Part shown: one piece after another, positions 8,167 to 15,602 of the stretch
Layout of the letters: every line of letters starts with the position of its first letter
Numbering within the stretch: position 1 is the stretch's first letter
Assembly (NCBI GenBank): GCA_017996175.1
Contig: JAGOHK010000012.1
Location: 1-64,000, forward strand
Reading direction: 5' to 3'
Length of the DNA: 64,000 nucleotides
Origin: Leptospiraceae bacterium
GTDB taxonomy: Bacteria > Spirochaetota > Leptospiria > Leptospirales > Leptospiraceae
The notes under the pieces: generated by a model
What the model was told of the DNA's origin: nothing
Databases searched by the model: none
The model's input: the letters and a program-made list of their open reading frames with translations, nothing else
Program-made: the position numbers and the translations under genes

Positions 8167-8881
8167 TATGACCTAATCCAATCGCAAGAAGTGTAGGACT
8201 TTCTAGATTAGCCGCTTTCACTTCTTCGATTGCGTTTCCGAGTGTAGTCTTTAGTATGCGCTGATTTGTCCTGCCTAAATTACTTGCTGCGATAAAAGAG
8301 GTTTCGGGTGATTTGCCGGAGTTTAGAAGCATAACAACAATCTCTTCCAAATCTCCAAGTCCCATAAAAATAATATGCGCATCCGTATTTGGTAAATCAA
8401 CTCGTGGTATAGATTTATCCCGATAACCGCTATAAAAAGAAATACTTCGAGTCAAATCTCGATGTGTCAAAGATTCTCCGAGAGCCCCAGCGAGAAGTTG
8501 TGGACTGGAAATTCCCATGACAAGTTTTACTTTAAACCCGTTTTCTTGGAGTATTGAAATTTCCTCAGATGCACGCGCAAAAAAGCTAACATCACCACCT
8601 TTGAGTCTAACAACTCGTTTCCCCTGCTTCGCATACTCTACTAGAAGATCGTTAATTTCGTTTTGTTTTTTTTCGTGAAATCCTTTTCGCTTTCCGACGG
8701 TTTCTGAAATAGCCTGCGGAAATAGATCACAGAGAGATTTTAAATTAGTATCATACAAAATAATTTCTGCCTGTAATAAAATCGAATATGCTTCCAGAGT
8801 TAGATACTTAGGATCACCAGAACCTGCTCCAACAAGATAAACAGTATTAGCCTCAAAAGGAATATTGATTGGGATATTCAT
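8156..8881 (-). CDS. cobA: Uroporphyrinogen-III C-methyltransferase (SUMT), divergent
   Basis: The enzyme methylates uroporphyrinogen III twice with SAM to make precorrin-2, the first step of siroheme synthesis. The 241-residue length is normal for a stand-alone SUMT. The SAM-binding motif is V-G-A-G-S-G-D-P (usually GAGPGDP), the second is V-R-L-K-G-G-D-V-S-F-F-A-R (usually GGDPFVFGR), and the fourth ends S-L-T-H-R-D as in the family. Several normally fixed positions differ, so it is a divergent member. It is the last gene of the sulfate assimilation cluster and supplies the siroheme that the sulfite reductase needs, which supports the call. Confidence 0.78.
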   Translation of the reverse strand: MNIPINIPFEANTVYLVGAGSGDPKYLTLEAYSILLQAEIILYDTNLKSLCDLFPQAISETVGKRKGFHEKKQNEINDLLVEYAKQGKRVVRLKGGDVSFFARASEEISILQENGFKVKLVMGISSPQLLAGALGESLTHRDLTRSISFYSGYRDKSIPRVDLPNTDAHIIFMGLGDLEEIVVMLLNSGKSPETSFIAASNLGRTNQRILKTTLGNAIEEVKAANLESPTLLAIGLGHIIE

Positions 8882-8934
8882 AGTAATTTTAATGTTAGGA
8901 GTTTCCTATCATAATTTAAATTTAGCCTTTTAAA

Positions 8935-9006
8935 TGTCATTCCCGAAATTTTCTATCGGGAATCTCAACATATTGAGATCCCCGATAAGGGAATTCGGGG
9001 ATGACA
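8935..9006. repeat. Palindromic repeat R3 (TGTCATTCCCGA family)
   Basis: A 72-base element between cobA and the dehydrogenase gene. TGTCATTCCCGAA at its left end pairs with TTCGGGGATGACA at its right end (one mismatch), and a nested inner palindrome pairs ATCGGGAATCTCAA with TTGAGATCCCCGAT (one mismatch). The whole element can fold into one long hairpin. A second copy is at 13288-13392. Confidence 0.75.
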
Positions 9007-9009
9007 GTG

Positions 9010-9522
9010 TCAAACTTGCTCTTTCTTCCTCGCCTCTCTCTCATTCGCCATGACACCTACTTTCTGGTCTAATTCTTCTAGATTTAATTTTGCCTCAAGC
9101 TCTTGGCGAATCATTTTTACTCCGCCAGGAGCGCGTCCGTAACTAGAAATGAAAATAGAAAAGTTTTCCTGAATTAAAGTAGACGCAGAAATAAAATCAG
9201 AGTCTTCCACTTTATCAATAAAATTAATCAGGACATTTCGTTCTTTAGCTTCTTTTAAAATTTCTTTTTCGACATTTCGATCGTTTACACCTGAGTAAAC
9301 TACATCAAAGCCTTTTAAGTCCCCGTATTCGTATTTTCTATAAACAAAGTTTATCCAATCCAAAGAATGAAATTCTTCTATGAACTCGGGGGAAATTGCC
9401 GTTATGCGCTTTCCTAATTGGGAAAGAGTCCTGAGTTTTTCTGCACTTGCTTTTCCACCACCAAGAAGAAGGATGTTTTTATTGGAAACATCCAACATCA
9501 TAGGGAGGTATTTTCTATTCAG
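9010..9522 (-). CDS. Precorrin-2 dehydrogenase / sirohydrochlorin ferrochelatase
   Basis: The protein matches the N-terminal half of CysG (Met8/SirC type), which oxidises precorrin-2 with NAD and may insert iron to form siroheme. The Rossmann motif is L-L-L-G-G-G-K-A-S-A-E-K, followed by the conserved S-P-E-F and a S-Y-G-R-A-P-G block. The start is uncertain. Family members begin just before Y-L-P, and here the best-placed codon is CTG at 9522-9520, seven bases after AAGGAG and overlapping the cysN stop (CTGA). ATG at 9501 is the first standard codon. It works with cobA on siroheme for the sulfite reductase. Confidence 0.82.
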   Translation of the reverse strand: MNRKYLPMMLDVSNKNILLLGGGKASAEKLRTLSQLGKRITAISPEFIEEFHSLDWINFVYRKYEYGDLKGFDVVYSGVNDRNVEKEILKEAKERNVLINFIDKVEDSDFISASTLIQENFSIFISSYGRAPGGVKMIRQELEAKLNLEELDQKVGVMANEREARKKEQV

Positions 9523-10808
9523 ATCAAATCTCCTTCCATAATCATACAAGCGCCTGAAGTCTGGTTTGTTCCTTCGTCGATAATGATACAAGCCCCTGTT
9601 CCTCGATTGGTTTCATATTCATCGCAAAAAATTGGTTTTGCAGTTTTGATAACAACCTTTGCAATATCGTTTAACTCGAGAGACTCGACATTTTCAATTC
9701 TTTCTAGAGTATTGATATTGAGTTTGTATTTAATTTCTTTGATAATACATTTTACTGAATTGGTTGTGTGGCGTAACAGGTATTTGCCGTTTAGTTGTAA
9801 CTTCTTCGTATCCATCCAACAAATATAAGCTTCAAATTCTTGGGTTTCAACGGGAAATTTTTCTTTAACAAGCATATCTCCACGGCTAATATCCAATTCG
9901 TCTTCCAACCGAATAGCAACTGACATTGGCGGAAAAGCCTCATTTATCTCACCAGCCAAAGTATCAATAGCTTTGATTTTAGACTTTGTTCCAGAAGGAA
10001 GAGCAGTAACAATATCGCCTTTTCTAAATACACCTGAATTCACCATACCGGCATACGCTCGATAGTCGTGGTATTCATTTGCAATAGGACGAATTACCCA
10101 CTGGACAGGAAAGCGAGGCAAATCATAATTATGCGATTTATCAATATCTACTGTTTCAAGGTATTGAATCAGGGACGTTCCCTTGTACCAAGGCATATTC
10201 ACAGAAGGCTCTACTACATTGTCTCCATTTAACGCAGAAATTGGAATAAAGTTAATTTCTTTAATTCCCATTTTTTCCATCAGCGGACTTGCGAACTTGA
10301 GGTAATCCGCTCTTATCTGCTGAAATACTTCTTCGGAATAATCCACCAAATCCAATTTGTTAATGCAAACTGTAATATAAGGAATATCAAGTAGTGCAAC
10401 TAAAAAGGTGTGACGATAGGTCTGTTCGATTACACCTTTTCTCGCGTCAATTAGGATGATCGCAAGGTTTGCGGTAGATGCGCCAGTTACCATGTTGCGG
10501 GTATACTGAATATGCCCCGGTGCATCTGCAATAATAAACTTTCTCTTAGGAGTTGCAAAGTATTTATAAGCGATGTCAATTGTAATCCCCTGCTCTCTTT
10601 CTGCTTTGAGTCCATCCGTAAGTAAGGCTAAGTTAGTATAACCGTCACCTCTTCTCTCACTGGATTTTTCAATTGCATCCATTTGGTCATCGAAAATTTG
10701 TTTACTATCAAAGAGTAATCTACCGATTAAAGTGCTCTTCCCATCATCTACGCTTCCCGCAGTAATAAAACGGAGCATATCCATATTCATATAAGTTTCT
10801 GTATTCAT
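9519..10808 (-). CDS. cysN: Sulfate adenylyltransferase subunit 1 (GTPase)
   Basis: CysN is the GTPase that drives formation of adenosine 5'-phosphosulfate by CysD. Motifs seen are the P-loop G-S-V-D-D-G-K-S-T, switch D-A-P-G-H, and N-K-L-D with I-S-A-L-N. The protein is about 429 residues, so there is no C-terminal APS kinase domain as in CysNC fusions. ATG at 10808 is chosen because AAAGGA lies just upstream and because M-L-R-F-I-T-A-G follows as in the family; longer frames run into the toxin gene. The usual partner cysD lies further upstream, beyond an inserted toxin-antitoxin pair. Confidence 0.95.
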   Translation of the reverse strand: MNTETYMNMDMLRFITAGSVDDGKSTLIGRLLFDSKQIFDDQMDAIEKSSERRGDGYTNLALLTDGLKAEREQGITIDIAYKYFATPKRKFIIADAPGHIQYTRNMVTGASTANLAIILIDARKGVIEQTYRHTFLVALLDIPYITVCINKLDLVDYSEEVFQQIRADYLKFASPLMEKMGIKEINFIPISALNGDNVVEPSVNMPWYKGTSLIQYLETVDIDKSHNYDLPRFPVQWVIRPIANEYHDYRAYAGMVNSGVFRKGDIVTALPSGTKSKIKAIDTLAGEINEAFPPMSVAIRLEDELDISRGDMLVKEKFPVETQEFEAYICWMDTKKLQLNGKYLLRHTTNSVKCIIKEIKYKLNINTLERIENVESLELNDIAKVVIKTAKPIFCDEYETNRGTGACIIIDEGTNQTSGACMIMEGDLI

Positions 10809-10821
10809 ATTTTTCCTTTTT

Positions 10822-11229
10822 CTAATTGGGATGTATAACACTAATTCTTCGATTTCGATGGATTCTATAAATTTCGAAATCACTATCAGTAGTTAAAATA
10901 ATTCCACCTTTTATCAACTCTAACATTCTAACAAGCGATGCATCCGCTAAAGATACTTTTTGTTTTTTATACTTTGTCAATGTCTGACCAATTTCTTTTG
11001 CATGTTCTGCTAAATTAAATGGAATTTGAATATACCCATCTTCAATCATTTTGAGAATTGCCTCATCTCCACCACTTCCTTGTAGCAGATAACAAGATTC
11101 TGCCACTACTGCTTCGCATGTAAGAAGTGGCGGACTTACTCTATCCAATTCTCGACAAGCCCATTCGTGTAAGTTATCTCTTCGATTAAGATAAGCTACA
11201 AGAACACCTGTGTCTACAACGTATCTCAT
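10822..11229 (-). CDS. PIN-domain toxin (VapC family)
   Basis: A 135-residue PIN nuclease. The acidic metal-binding residues are seen as V-V-D-T-G (Asp6), V-V-A-E-S (Glu about 44), S-L-A-D-A (Asp about 95) and T-T-D-S-D-F (Asp about 115). VapC toxins cut tRNA or rRNA; the target here is unknown. Its ATG overlaps the antitoxin stop in ATGA, typical of translational coupling. It lies between cysD and cysN and ends 13 bases before cysN. Confidence 0.85.
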   Translation of the reverse strand: MRYVVDTGVLVAYLNRRDNLHEWACRELDRVSPPLLTCEAVVAESCYLLQGSGGDEAILKMIEDGYIQIPFNLAEHAKEIGQTLTKYKKQKVSLADASLVRMLELIKGGIILTTDSDFEIYRIHRNRRISVIHPN

Positions 11230-11480
11230 CGACCAAACCCAACTAAGTGCTGCTTGTTGGTAGACAAATCAGGAGCGAGAGAAACAATTCCTCGGTACTT
11301 TTTAGTTTTCTCTGCAAAGGATGCATTATTTTCGGAATGAATTTTTGTCATATAATCAATGATGGCATCTCTCACGAAAGCGGATTGGCTTATATCTAAA
11401 TCTTTGGTTAAAGTTTGAATATCCTCAGCCATTGCTTCTGTTATTTTCATGGTAATGGTTTTTAAATTTGCCCTGTCCAT
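11226..11480 (-). CDS. Ribbon-helix-helix antitoxin of the PIN toxin
   Basis: An 84-residue protein with an N-terminal ribbon-helix-helix pattern (K-T-I-T-M-K-I-T-E then S-A-F-V-R-D-A-I-I-D-Y) and a C-terminal tail that would wrap the toxin. ATG at 11480 is chosen because AGGAGG lies seven bases upstream. An in-frame TTG at 11513 would begin inside the operator. The protein probably represses its own promoter through the palindrome at 11497-11526. Confidence 0.82.
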   Translation of the reverse strand: MDRANLKTITMKITEAMAEDIQTLTKDLDISQSAFVRDAIIDYMTKIHSENNASFAEKTKKYRGIVSLAPDLSTNKQHLVGFGR

Positions 11481-11496
11481 AATCTTGCCTCCTAAA

Positions 11497-11539
11497 GGTA
11501 TTACTTTTTTCAATTTAAGTAATACCAGTAATTTGTCAA
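11497..11539 (-). promoter_or_regulatory. Promoter and palindromic operator of the vapBC-like pair
   Basis: On the minus strand, TTGACA (11539-11534) is followed by a perfect 10-base inverted repeat, GGTATTACTT/AAGTAATACC (arms 11517-11526 and 11497-11506, ten-base spacer), and then by the antitoxin ribosome site. A -10 candidate TAAATT starts 16 bases after the -35 box and overlaps the palindrome. This is a classic autorepression layout. Confidence 0.65.
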
Positions 11540-11555
11540 GTTTTTCAAAAAAAAA

Positions 11556-12461
11556 CTAAAAGTATCCTTCCCTCTTTCTTTCTTCCATTGCCGCTTCCGA
11601 ACGTTTGTCATCAGCACGTCCCCCTCTTTCTGTAACACGGGCAGAGGCAACTTCTTGGATAATTTCTGGGATATTGGATGCGCTAGAAACAACTGCACCA
11701 GTGCAAGTCATATCGCCTACCGTTCTATAACGAACTTGCATTTCTTTTACTTCATCATCCGGCGCGGGTCTTACTACATCCGAAACACTGAGAAGCATAT
11801 TGTCGTGCATAAACAAATTTCTTTTGTGAGTAAAATATATACTTGGAATTGCAAGATTTTCTTTTAAGATGTATTGCCAAACATCCATCTCTGTCCAATT
11901 GCTAATGGGAAAAACACGTATATGCTCCCCTTTTTGAATTTTACCATTATAAAGATTCCATAATTCAGGACGTTGTTTCTTAGGCTCCCATTGACCAAAT
12001 TCATCTCTGAAAGAAAAAATTCTTTCCTTTGCACGAGCTTTCTCTTCGTCTCTTCTTGCCCCACCAAAGGCTGCATCAAATTTGAATTCTTCTAGTGCGT
12101 CTAAGAGAGTAATCGTTTGCAATTTATTTCGGCTGGGGATACGTCCGGTTTCCTCAACTGCTCTACCTTTATCAATTGAGTCTTGCACATAACGCACGAT
12201 TAACTTCTCATCAATTCGTTTTACCATTTCATCTCGAAAAGTAATTGTTTCTGGAAAATTATGCCCTGTATCAATATGCAAGAGCGGAAAAGGAAACTTA
12301 GCCGGACGAAATGCTTTTTCCGCCAAACGAACCAGCGTAATAGAATCTTTACCGCCTGAGAATAGGAGAACTGGCTTTTCAAATTGGGCAGCCACTTCTC
12401 TCATTATATAAATTGATTCTGCTTCTAACTCTTCTAGATGACTTAAATGATATTTACTCAC
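11556..12461 (-). CDS. cysD: Sulfate adenylyltransferase subunit 2
   Basis: CysD joins ATP and sulfate to form adenosine 5'-phosphosulfate and needs CysN. The 301-residue protein has the PP-loop S-G-G-K-D-S, the H-I-D-T-G-H block and the C-terminal G-R-A-D-D-K-R-S and R-E-G-Y-F ending typical of CysD. It lies 11 bases after cysH in the same direction, so they are co-transcribed. CysD and CysN are normally adjacent; here about 750 bases with a toxin-antitoxin pair separate them. Confidence 0.96.
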   Translation of the reverse strand: MSKYHLSHLEELEAESIYIMREVAAQFEKPVLLFSGGKDSITLVRLAEKAFRPAKFPFPLLHIDTGHNFPETITFRDEMVKRIDEKLIVRYVQDSIDKGRAVEETGRIPSRNKLQTITLLDALEEFKFDAAFGGARRDEEKARAKERIFSFRDEFGQWEPKKQRPELWNLYNGKIQKGEHIRVFPISNWTEMDVWQYILKENLAIPSIYFTHKRNLFMHDNMLLSVSDVVRPAPDDEVKEMQVRYRTVGDMTCTGAVVSSASNIPEIIQEVASARVTERGGRADDKRSEAAMEERKREGYF

Positions 12462-12472
12462 AATTTTTTCCT

Positions 12473-13222
12473 TTAGACAAACATGGATTTGTCGCTTTTC
12501 GTTTTATTTGGAACTAACTTACCATCTTTCCAGTGTAAGCCACATTCTTTAGTGGCAGGATCTTCCCACCACCATCTTCCAGCGCGAGAATCTTCGCCTT
12601 CTTCAATCGCTCTTGTACAAGGAGCACAGCCGATGCTTGGATAGTTTTTATCATGTAGCTCATTGTAAGGAACTTGATTTTCTTTGATATAATCCCAGAC
12701 TTGTTTTTCTGTCCAATTTAAGAGTGGGTTTATTTTTAAAACTCCATACTTGTCATCCCATTCTGCAAACTTCATATCAGAGCGGGTAACAGACTGTTCT
12801 TTCCTAAGTCCTGTGATCCAAAGATTTTTATCTTTCATCGCACGGGCTAATGGCTCTAATTTCCTAACCGAACAACATTCTTTTCGATTCTCAACACTCT
12901 CATAAAAAAGGTTAACTCCCTTTTCTTTCACCATTTTCTCAACAGAAATATAATCAGGGAATTGGACTTGGATTTTAATTCCGTATTTTTTTTCAGTGTC
13001 CTCAATCGTTTTATATGTCTCGTAAGGCAAACGACCAGTATCCAACGTTACAATCGTAACCGATTTATCAATCGAAAGAATTAGGTCAGTTAAAACCTGA
13101 TCCTCCGCGCCGAGACTCGAAGAAAATAAAACGCCCCCCTTGTGTTTGGCAAGGGCAAGTTGTAAAATTTCTTTCGTATTAGAAACTTGAAACTTCTGGT
13201 TAAATTCGTCTATATTTTGCAT
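12473..13222 (-). CDS. cysH: Adenylylsulfate/phosphoadenylylsulfate reductase (Fe-S type)
   Basis: The enzyme reduces activated sulfate to sulfite with thioredoxin. The 249-residue protein carries a C-C pair (K-E-C-C-S-V-R-K) and a C-x-x-C (G-C-A-P-C-T-R), together the four ligands of a 4Fe-4S cluster found in APS reductases, and the catalytic C-terminal E-C-G-L-H. The cluster type plus the absence of an APS kinase gene nearby suggest that APS, not PAPS, is the substrate; this is inference. It lies between the sulfite reductase gene and cysD in the same operon. Confidence 0.93.
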   Translation of the reverse strand: MQNIDEFNQKFQVSNTKEILQLALAKHKGGVLFSSSLGAEDQVLTDLILSIDKSVTIVTLDTGRLPYETYKTIEDTEKKYGIKIQVQFPDYISVEKMVKEKGVNLFYESVENRKECCSVRKLEPLARAMKDKNLWITGLRKEQSVTRSDMKFAEWDDKYGVLKINPLLNWTEKQVWDYIKENQVPYNELHDKNYPSIGCAPCTRAIEEGEDSRAGRWWWEDPATKECGLHWKDGKLVPNKTKSDKSMFV

Positions 13223-13287
13223 AATTTTCAGGTAAAGTTTAGAAAGTAAACGAAAGAGATTCGATATTTTAACTTCATTAGCACGAA

Positions 13288-13392
13288 TGTCACCCCCGAG
13301 TTTTTCTGTCGGGGGTCTCTAGAAGTTGAGATTCCCGACAAAAAATCCGCCCTGCGCTTGAACGCGCCCAACGCCTTCGCATGGGAATGACA
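13288..13392. repeat. Second copy of palindromic repeat R3, longer form
   Basis: The element starts TGTCACCCCCGAG and ends GGGAATGACA, and its interior keeps the CTGTCGGGGGTCTC and GTTGAGATTCCCGACA blocks of the 8935-9006 copy. It carries about 30 extra bases near the right end, including a GCGCTTGAACGCGCC hairpin. It fills most of the gap between the sulfite reductase gene and cysH. Confidence 0.7.
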
Positions 13393-13444
13393 AGATAAGT
13401 ATTTTTTAATATCAACTTAACTCTCATTAAATTACTTACTTTAA

Positions 13445-15043
13445 CTAGTCTCCTTTTGGAAGTTCAATGCCAAGCAAATCAGCCACTTGTTCTTTTTCGT
13501 AATCCTTGTAAAAATCACGGAAAGATTGCCCGTTTGATTTCTTTGCATAATAGTGATTAGCCAGCTTCTCTACAATCGGTCCACAAGTATCTGCTTTTAC
13601 TTTTAATACACTGTGAGTAAAAGATGGATTATTCCCGATAGAGCCACCGAGGTGAAGCATGTAAGCTTCTTCCATTTCGTCATTTTCGCCCTTGGTTTTT
13701 CCACCAATGAAACCGATATCCGCAATAGAATATTGAGAACAGCTATTCGTGCAGCCAGAGAAGTGGATATTGATATTATCCACATTTACACTTTTTTCGT
13801 TTAGATAATCAATGAGCTTCGCAGTTCTATTCTTAGTTTCTACAATCGCGAGGTTACAGAACTCAGTTCCAGTGCAAGACACGATTCGATTATTGGTTTG
13901 TTTTGCTGTATAGATTCCAGAATCTTCCAGTGCTTTCACAGCATCATTAACTTTCGCATCAGGTACACCTAGAATCAAAACATTTTGTTTGTTAGTATTT
14001 CGAAGTAGACCATTACCGTATTTTTCTGCGATGTCACAAAGAGTAATTAACTCATCTCCACTAAGCCTACCTACTTTGATAGGAACTCCAATGTAGTTCA
14101 TTCCTTCTTGTTTCATTTTGTTTGGACCAAGAGGATCAGAATTTCTTTCAACTAGTTGTGGATTTGGATAATCAGTTAGTTTATAACCGAGCTTCTTTTC
14201 TAACTCGTCTCTCATTTTTTCAGGACCCCAAGCTTCCATGAGAAATTTCATACGAGACTTACGACGATTTTCCCGATTTCCAAAATCGCGGTATAACTCT
14301 GTTAGCCCGGCACATACACGAAGAACTTCTTCATCGTCCTTCAAAAATACATTCAACCATTTAGAAAAGTACGGGTTAGTAGAAAGCCCACCACCTACAC
14401 GAATTGTGTAACCGTATTTAGTTTCACCGTTTACGTCTAATTTTGCGCCGACAACCCCAATACAATTGATTTCCGGTTGCGCCAAATTATGCGGTGCGCC
14501 GGAGATAGATACTTTAAACTTACGAGGTAAATCTCCTAAGTCAGGACGCTCAGAAATTTCTTTTACATAACGAGAAATTAAATTTGTTGCATTTAGGTAT
14601 TCATCTGGATCAATTCCAGCGAGTGGATTTCCCGTAACGTTACGCGTAATATCTCCACAGGCACCTAGAACTCCGAGACCAATTTCTTCTAGCTTATCAA
14701 TGATTGGAGGTATATCGGCTATCGTCAACCAATGCACTTGAAAACACTGACGAGTAGTGACATCAATTAGATTACGTGCTCTTTCTTTTGTAAATTTTGC
14801 TATTTCCCGACCTTGACTTGCAGTAAACTGACCTGCGGGAAGACGCATACGCATCATGAAGTAACCATCTGTTTTAGGCTTTTGGAGATAACAACCAAAC
14901 CATTTAAAACGAATATGGTCATCTTCTGGAATCGCTTGAAAACCTTCTTTTGCCCATTTGTCGATTTCTGGACGCAATTTTAAAGGGTGTTTCTCTTTTT
15001 TAATTCTTTCTTCGTTCGTGATTTTGGATTCTTCTTTCGCCAC
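13445..15043 (-). CDS. Ferredoxin-type sulfite (or nitrite) reductase
   Basis: A siroheme/4Fe-4S reductase of about 532 residues with two half-repeats of the ferredoxin-like and catalytic domains. The cluster ligands appear as S-C-T-G-T-E-F-C and G-C-T-N-S-C, the usual C-x5-C...C-x3-C layout. Sequence alone does not separate sulfite from nitrite reductase, but it heads a run of cysH, cysD, cysN and siroheme genes, so sulfite is the likely substrate (SirA-like). GTG at 15043 is chosen because GAGGT lies seven bases upstream; the frame is open further to a TTG at 15094. Confidence 0.88.
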   Translation of the reverse strand: MAKEESKITNEERIKKEKHPLKLRPEIDKWAKEGFQAIPEDDHIRFKWFGCYLQKPKTDGYFMMRMRLPAGQFTASQGREIAKFTKERARNLIDVTTRQCFQVHWLTIADIPPIIDKLEEIGLGVLGACGDITRNVTGNPLAGIDPDEYLNATNLISRYVKEISERPDLGDLPRKFKVSISGAPHNLAQPEINCIGVVGAKLDVNGETKYGYTIRVGGGLSTNPYFSKWLNVFLKDDEEVLRVCAGLTELYRDFGNRENRRKSRMKFLMEAWGPEKMRDELEKKLGYKLTDYPNPQLVERNSDPLGPNKMKQEGMNYIGVPIKVGRLSGDELITLCDIAEKYGNGLLRNTNKQNVLILGVPDAKVNDAVKALEDSGIYTAKQTNNRIVSCTGTEFCNLAIVETKNRTAKLIDYLNEKSVNVDNINIHFSGCTNSCSQYSIADIGFIGGKTKGENDEMEEAYMLHLGGSIGNNPSFTHSVLKVKADTCGPIVEKLANHYYAKKSNGQSFRDFYKDYEKEQVADLLGIELPKGD

Positions 15044-15136
15044 GGCTGCTACCTCAATTCTTAGTGTATCTTTACCATATCGAAAATAATACAAGTATTG
15101 TCAATATATTAGAATTTTTATCTAGTATAATGGAAT

Positions 15137-15155
15137 AATGGTTTTATATACCATT
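15137..15155. promoter_or_regulatory. Inverted repeat upstream of the sulfate assimilation operon
   Basis: AATGGT and ACCATT are separated by TTTATAT in the gap between the sulfite reductase gene and the divergent gene at 15222. It is well placed for an operator or divergent promoter element. The arms are only six bases, so chance is possible. Confidence 0.3.
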
Positions 15156-15221
15156 TGGGCGATAATTCAATCCCAGTGAATACGATTTGACATGAGAAAA
15201 TAGAAATTTACTCTAACTATT

Positions 15222-15602
15222 ATGCCAGAATACTTAGGTCAGGTTCTTAGTTTTAAATGCATTCAATGGAACACGTATGAAGTGCAAATTCTAATTGATA
15301 CCAAAGAAAATTTTTATAAAATCATGGATTATTATCAGTATAAAAGTCTAGAGGATTACACACTATTTACTATTAGCATAGTTTTGTCAGGCGAAGAAGA
15401 AGTGCTAATGACACCAGATGAAAATGCAAATGAATGTATGGTGGTATATTCCGATAACCTACTAGAAGACGTTGTTGGTACCGAGTCAGAAGCACTCTGG
15501 CAAAAAGGAGCAATCATTGACAATCTAGTTTACGATATTATCAATAGCGCAATTCTAAAACCGCTTAGTTCCAAAGACATAGAAATTAACGAAGAAGATT
15601 AA
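15222..15602 (+). CDS. Hypothetical protein
   Basis: I do not recognise this 126-residue acidic soluble protein. It has no signal or membrane segment. Predicted beta strands (Y-E-V-Q-I-L-I-D and L-F-T-I-S-I-V-L-S) and a strongly acidic C-terminus (E-I-N-E-E-D) are all that can be seen. It is divergent from the sulfite reductase gene and its last four bases overlap the end of the convergent ndh gene. Confidence 0.5.
   Translation: MPEYLGQVLSFKCIQWNTYEVQILIDTKENFYKIMDYYQYKSLEDYTLFTISIVLSGEEEVLMTPDENANECMVVYSDNLLEDVVGTESEALWQKGAIIDNLVYDIINSAILKPLSSKDIEINEED

Noticed and set aside
10809-10883. Upstream extension of cysN to 10883
   Set aside because: It overlaps the toxin gene, is not in the family, and ATG 10808 has a good ribosome site.
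15044-15094. Upstream extension of the sulfite reductase to a TTG at 15094
   Set aside because: GTG 15043 has GAGGT at the right distance and gives the normal N-terminus; the extension overlaps the probable promoter.
15137-15155. A firm operator call for the sulfate assimilation operon
   Set aside because: The six-base arms are short enough to occur by chance; listed only as a low-confidence site.
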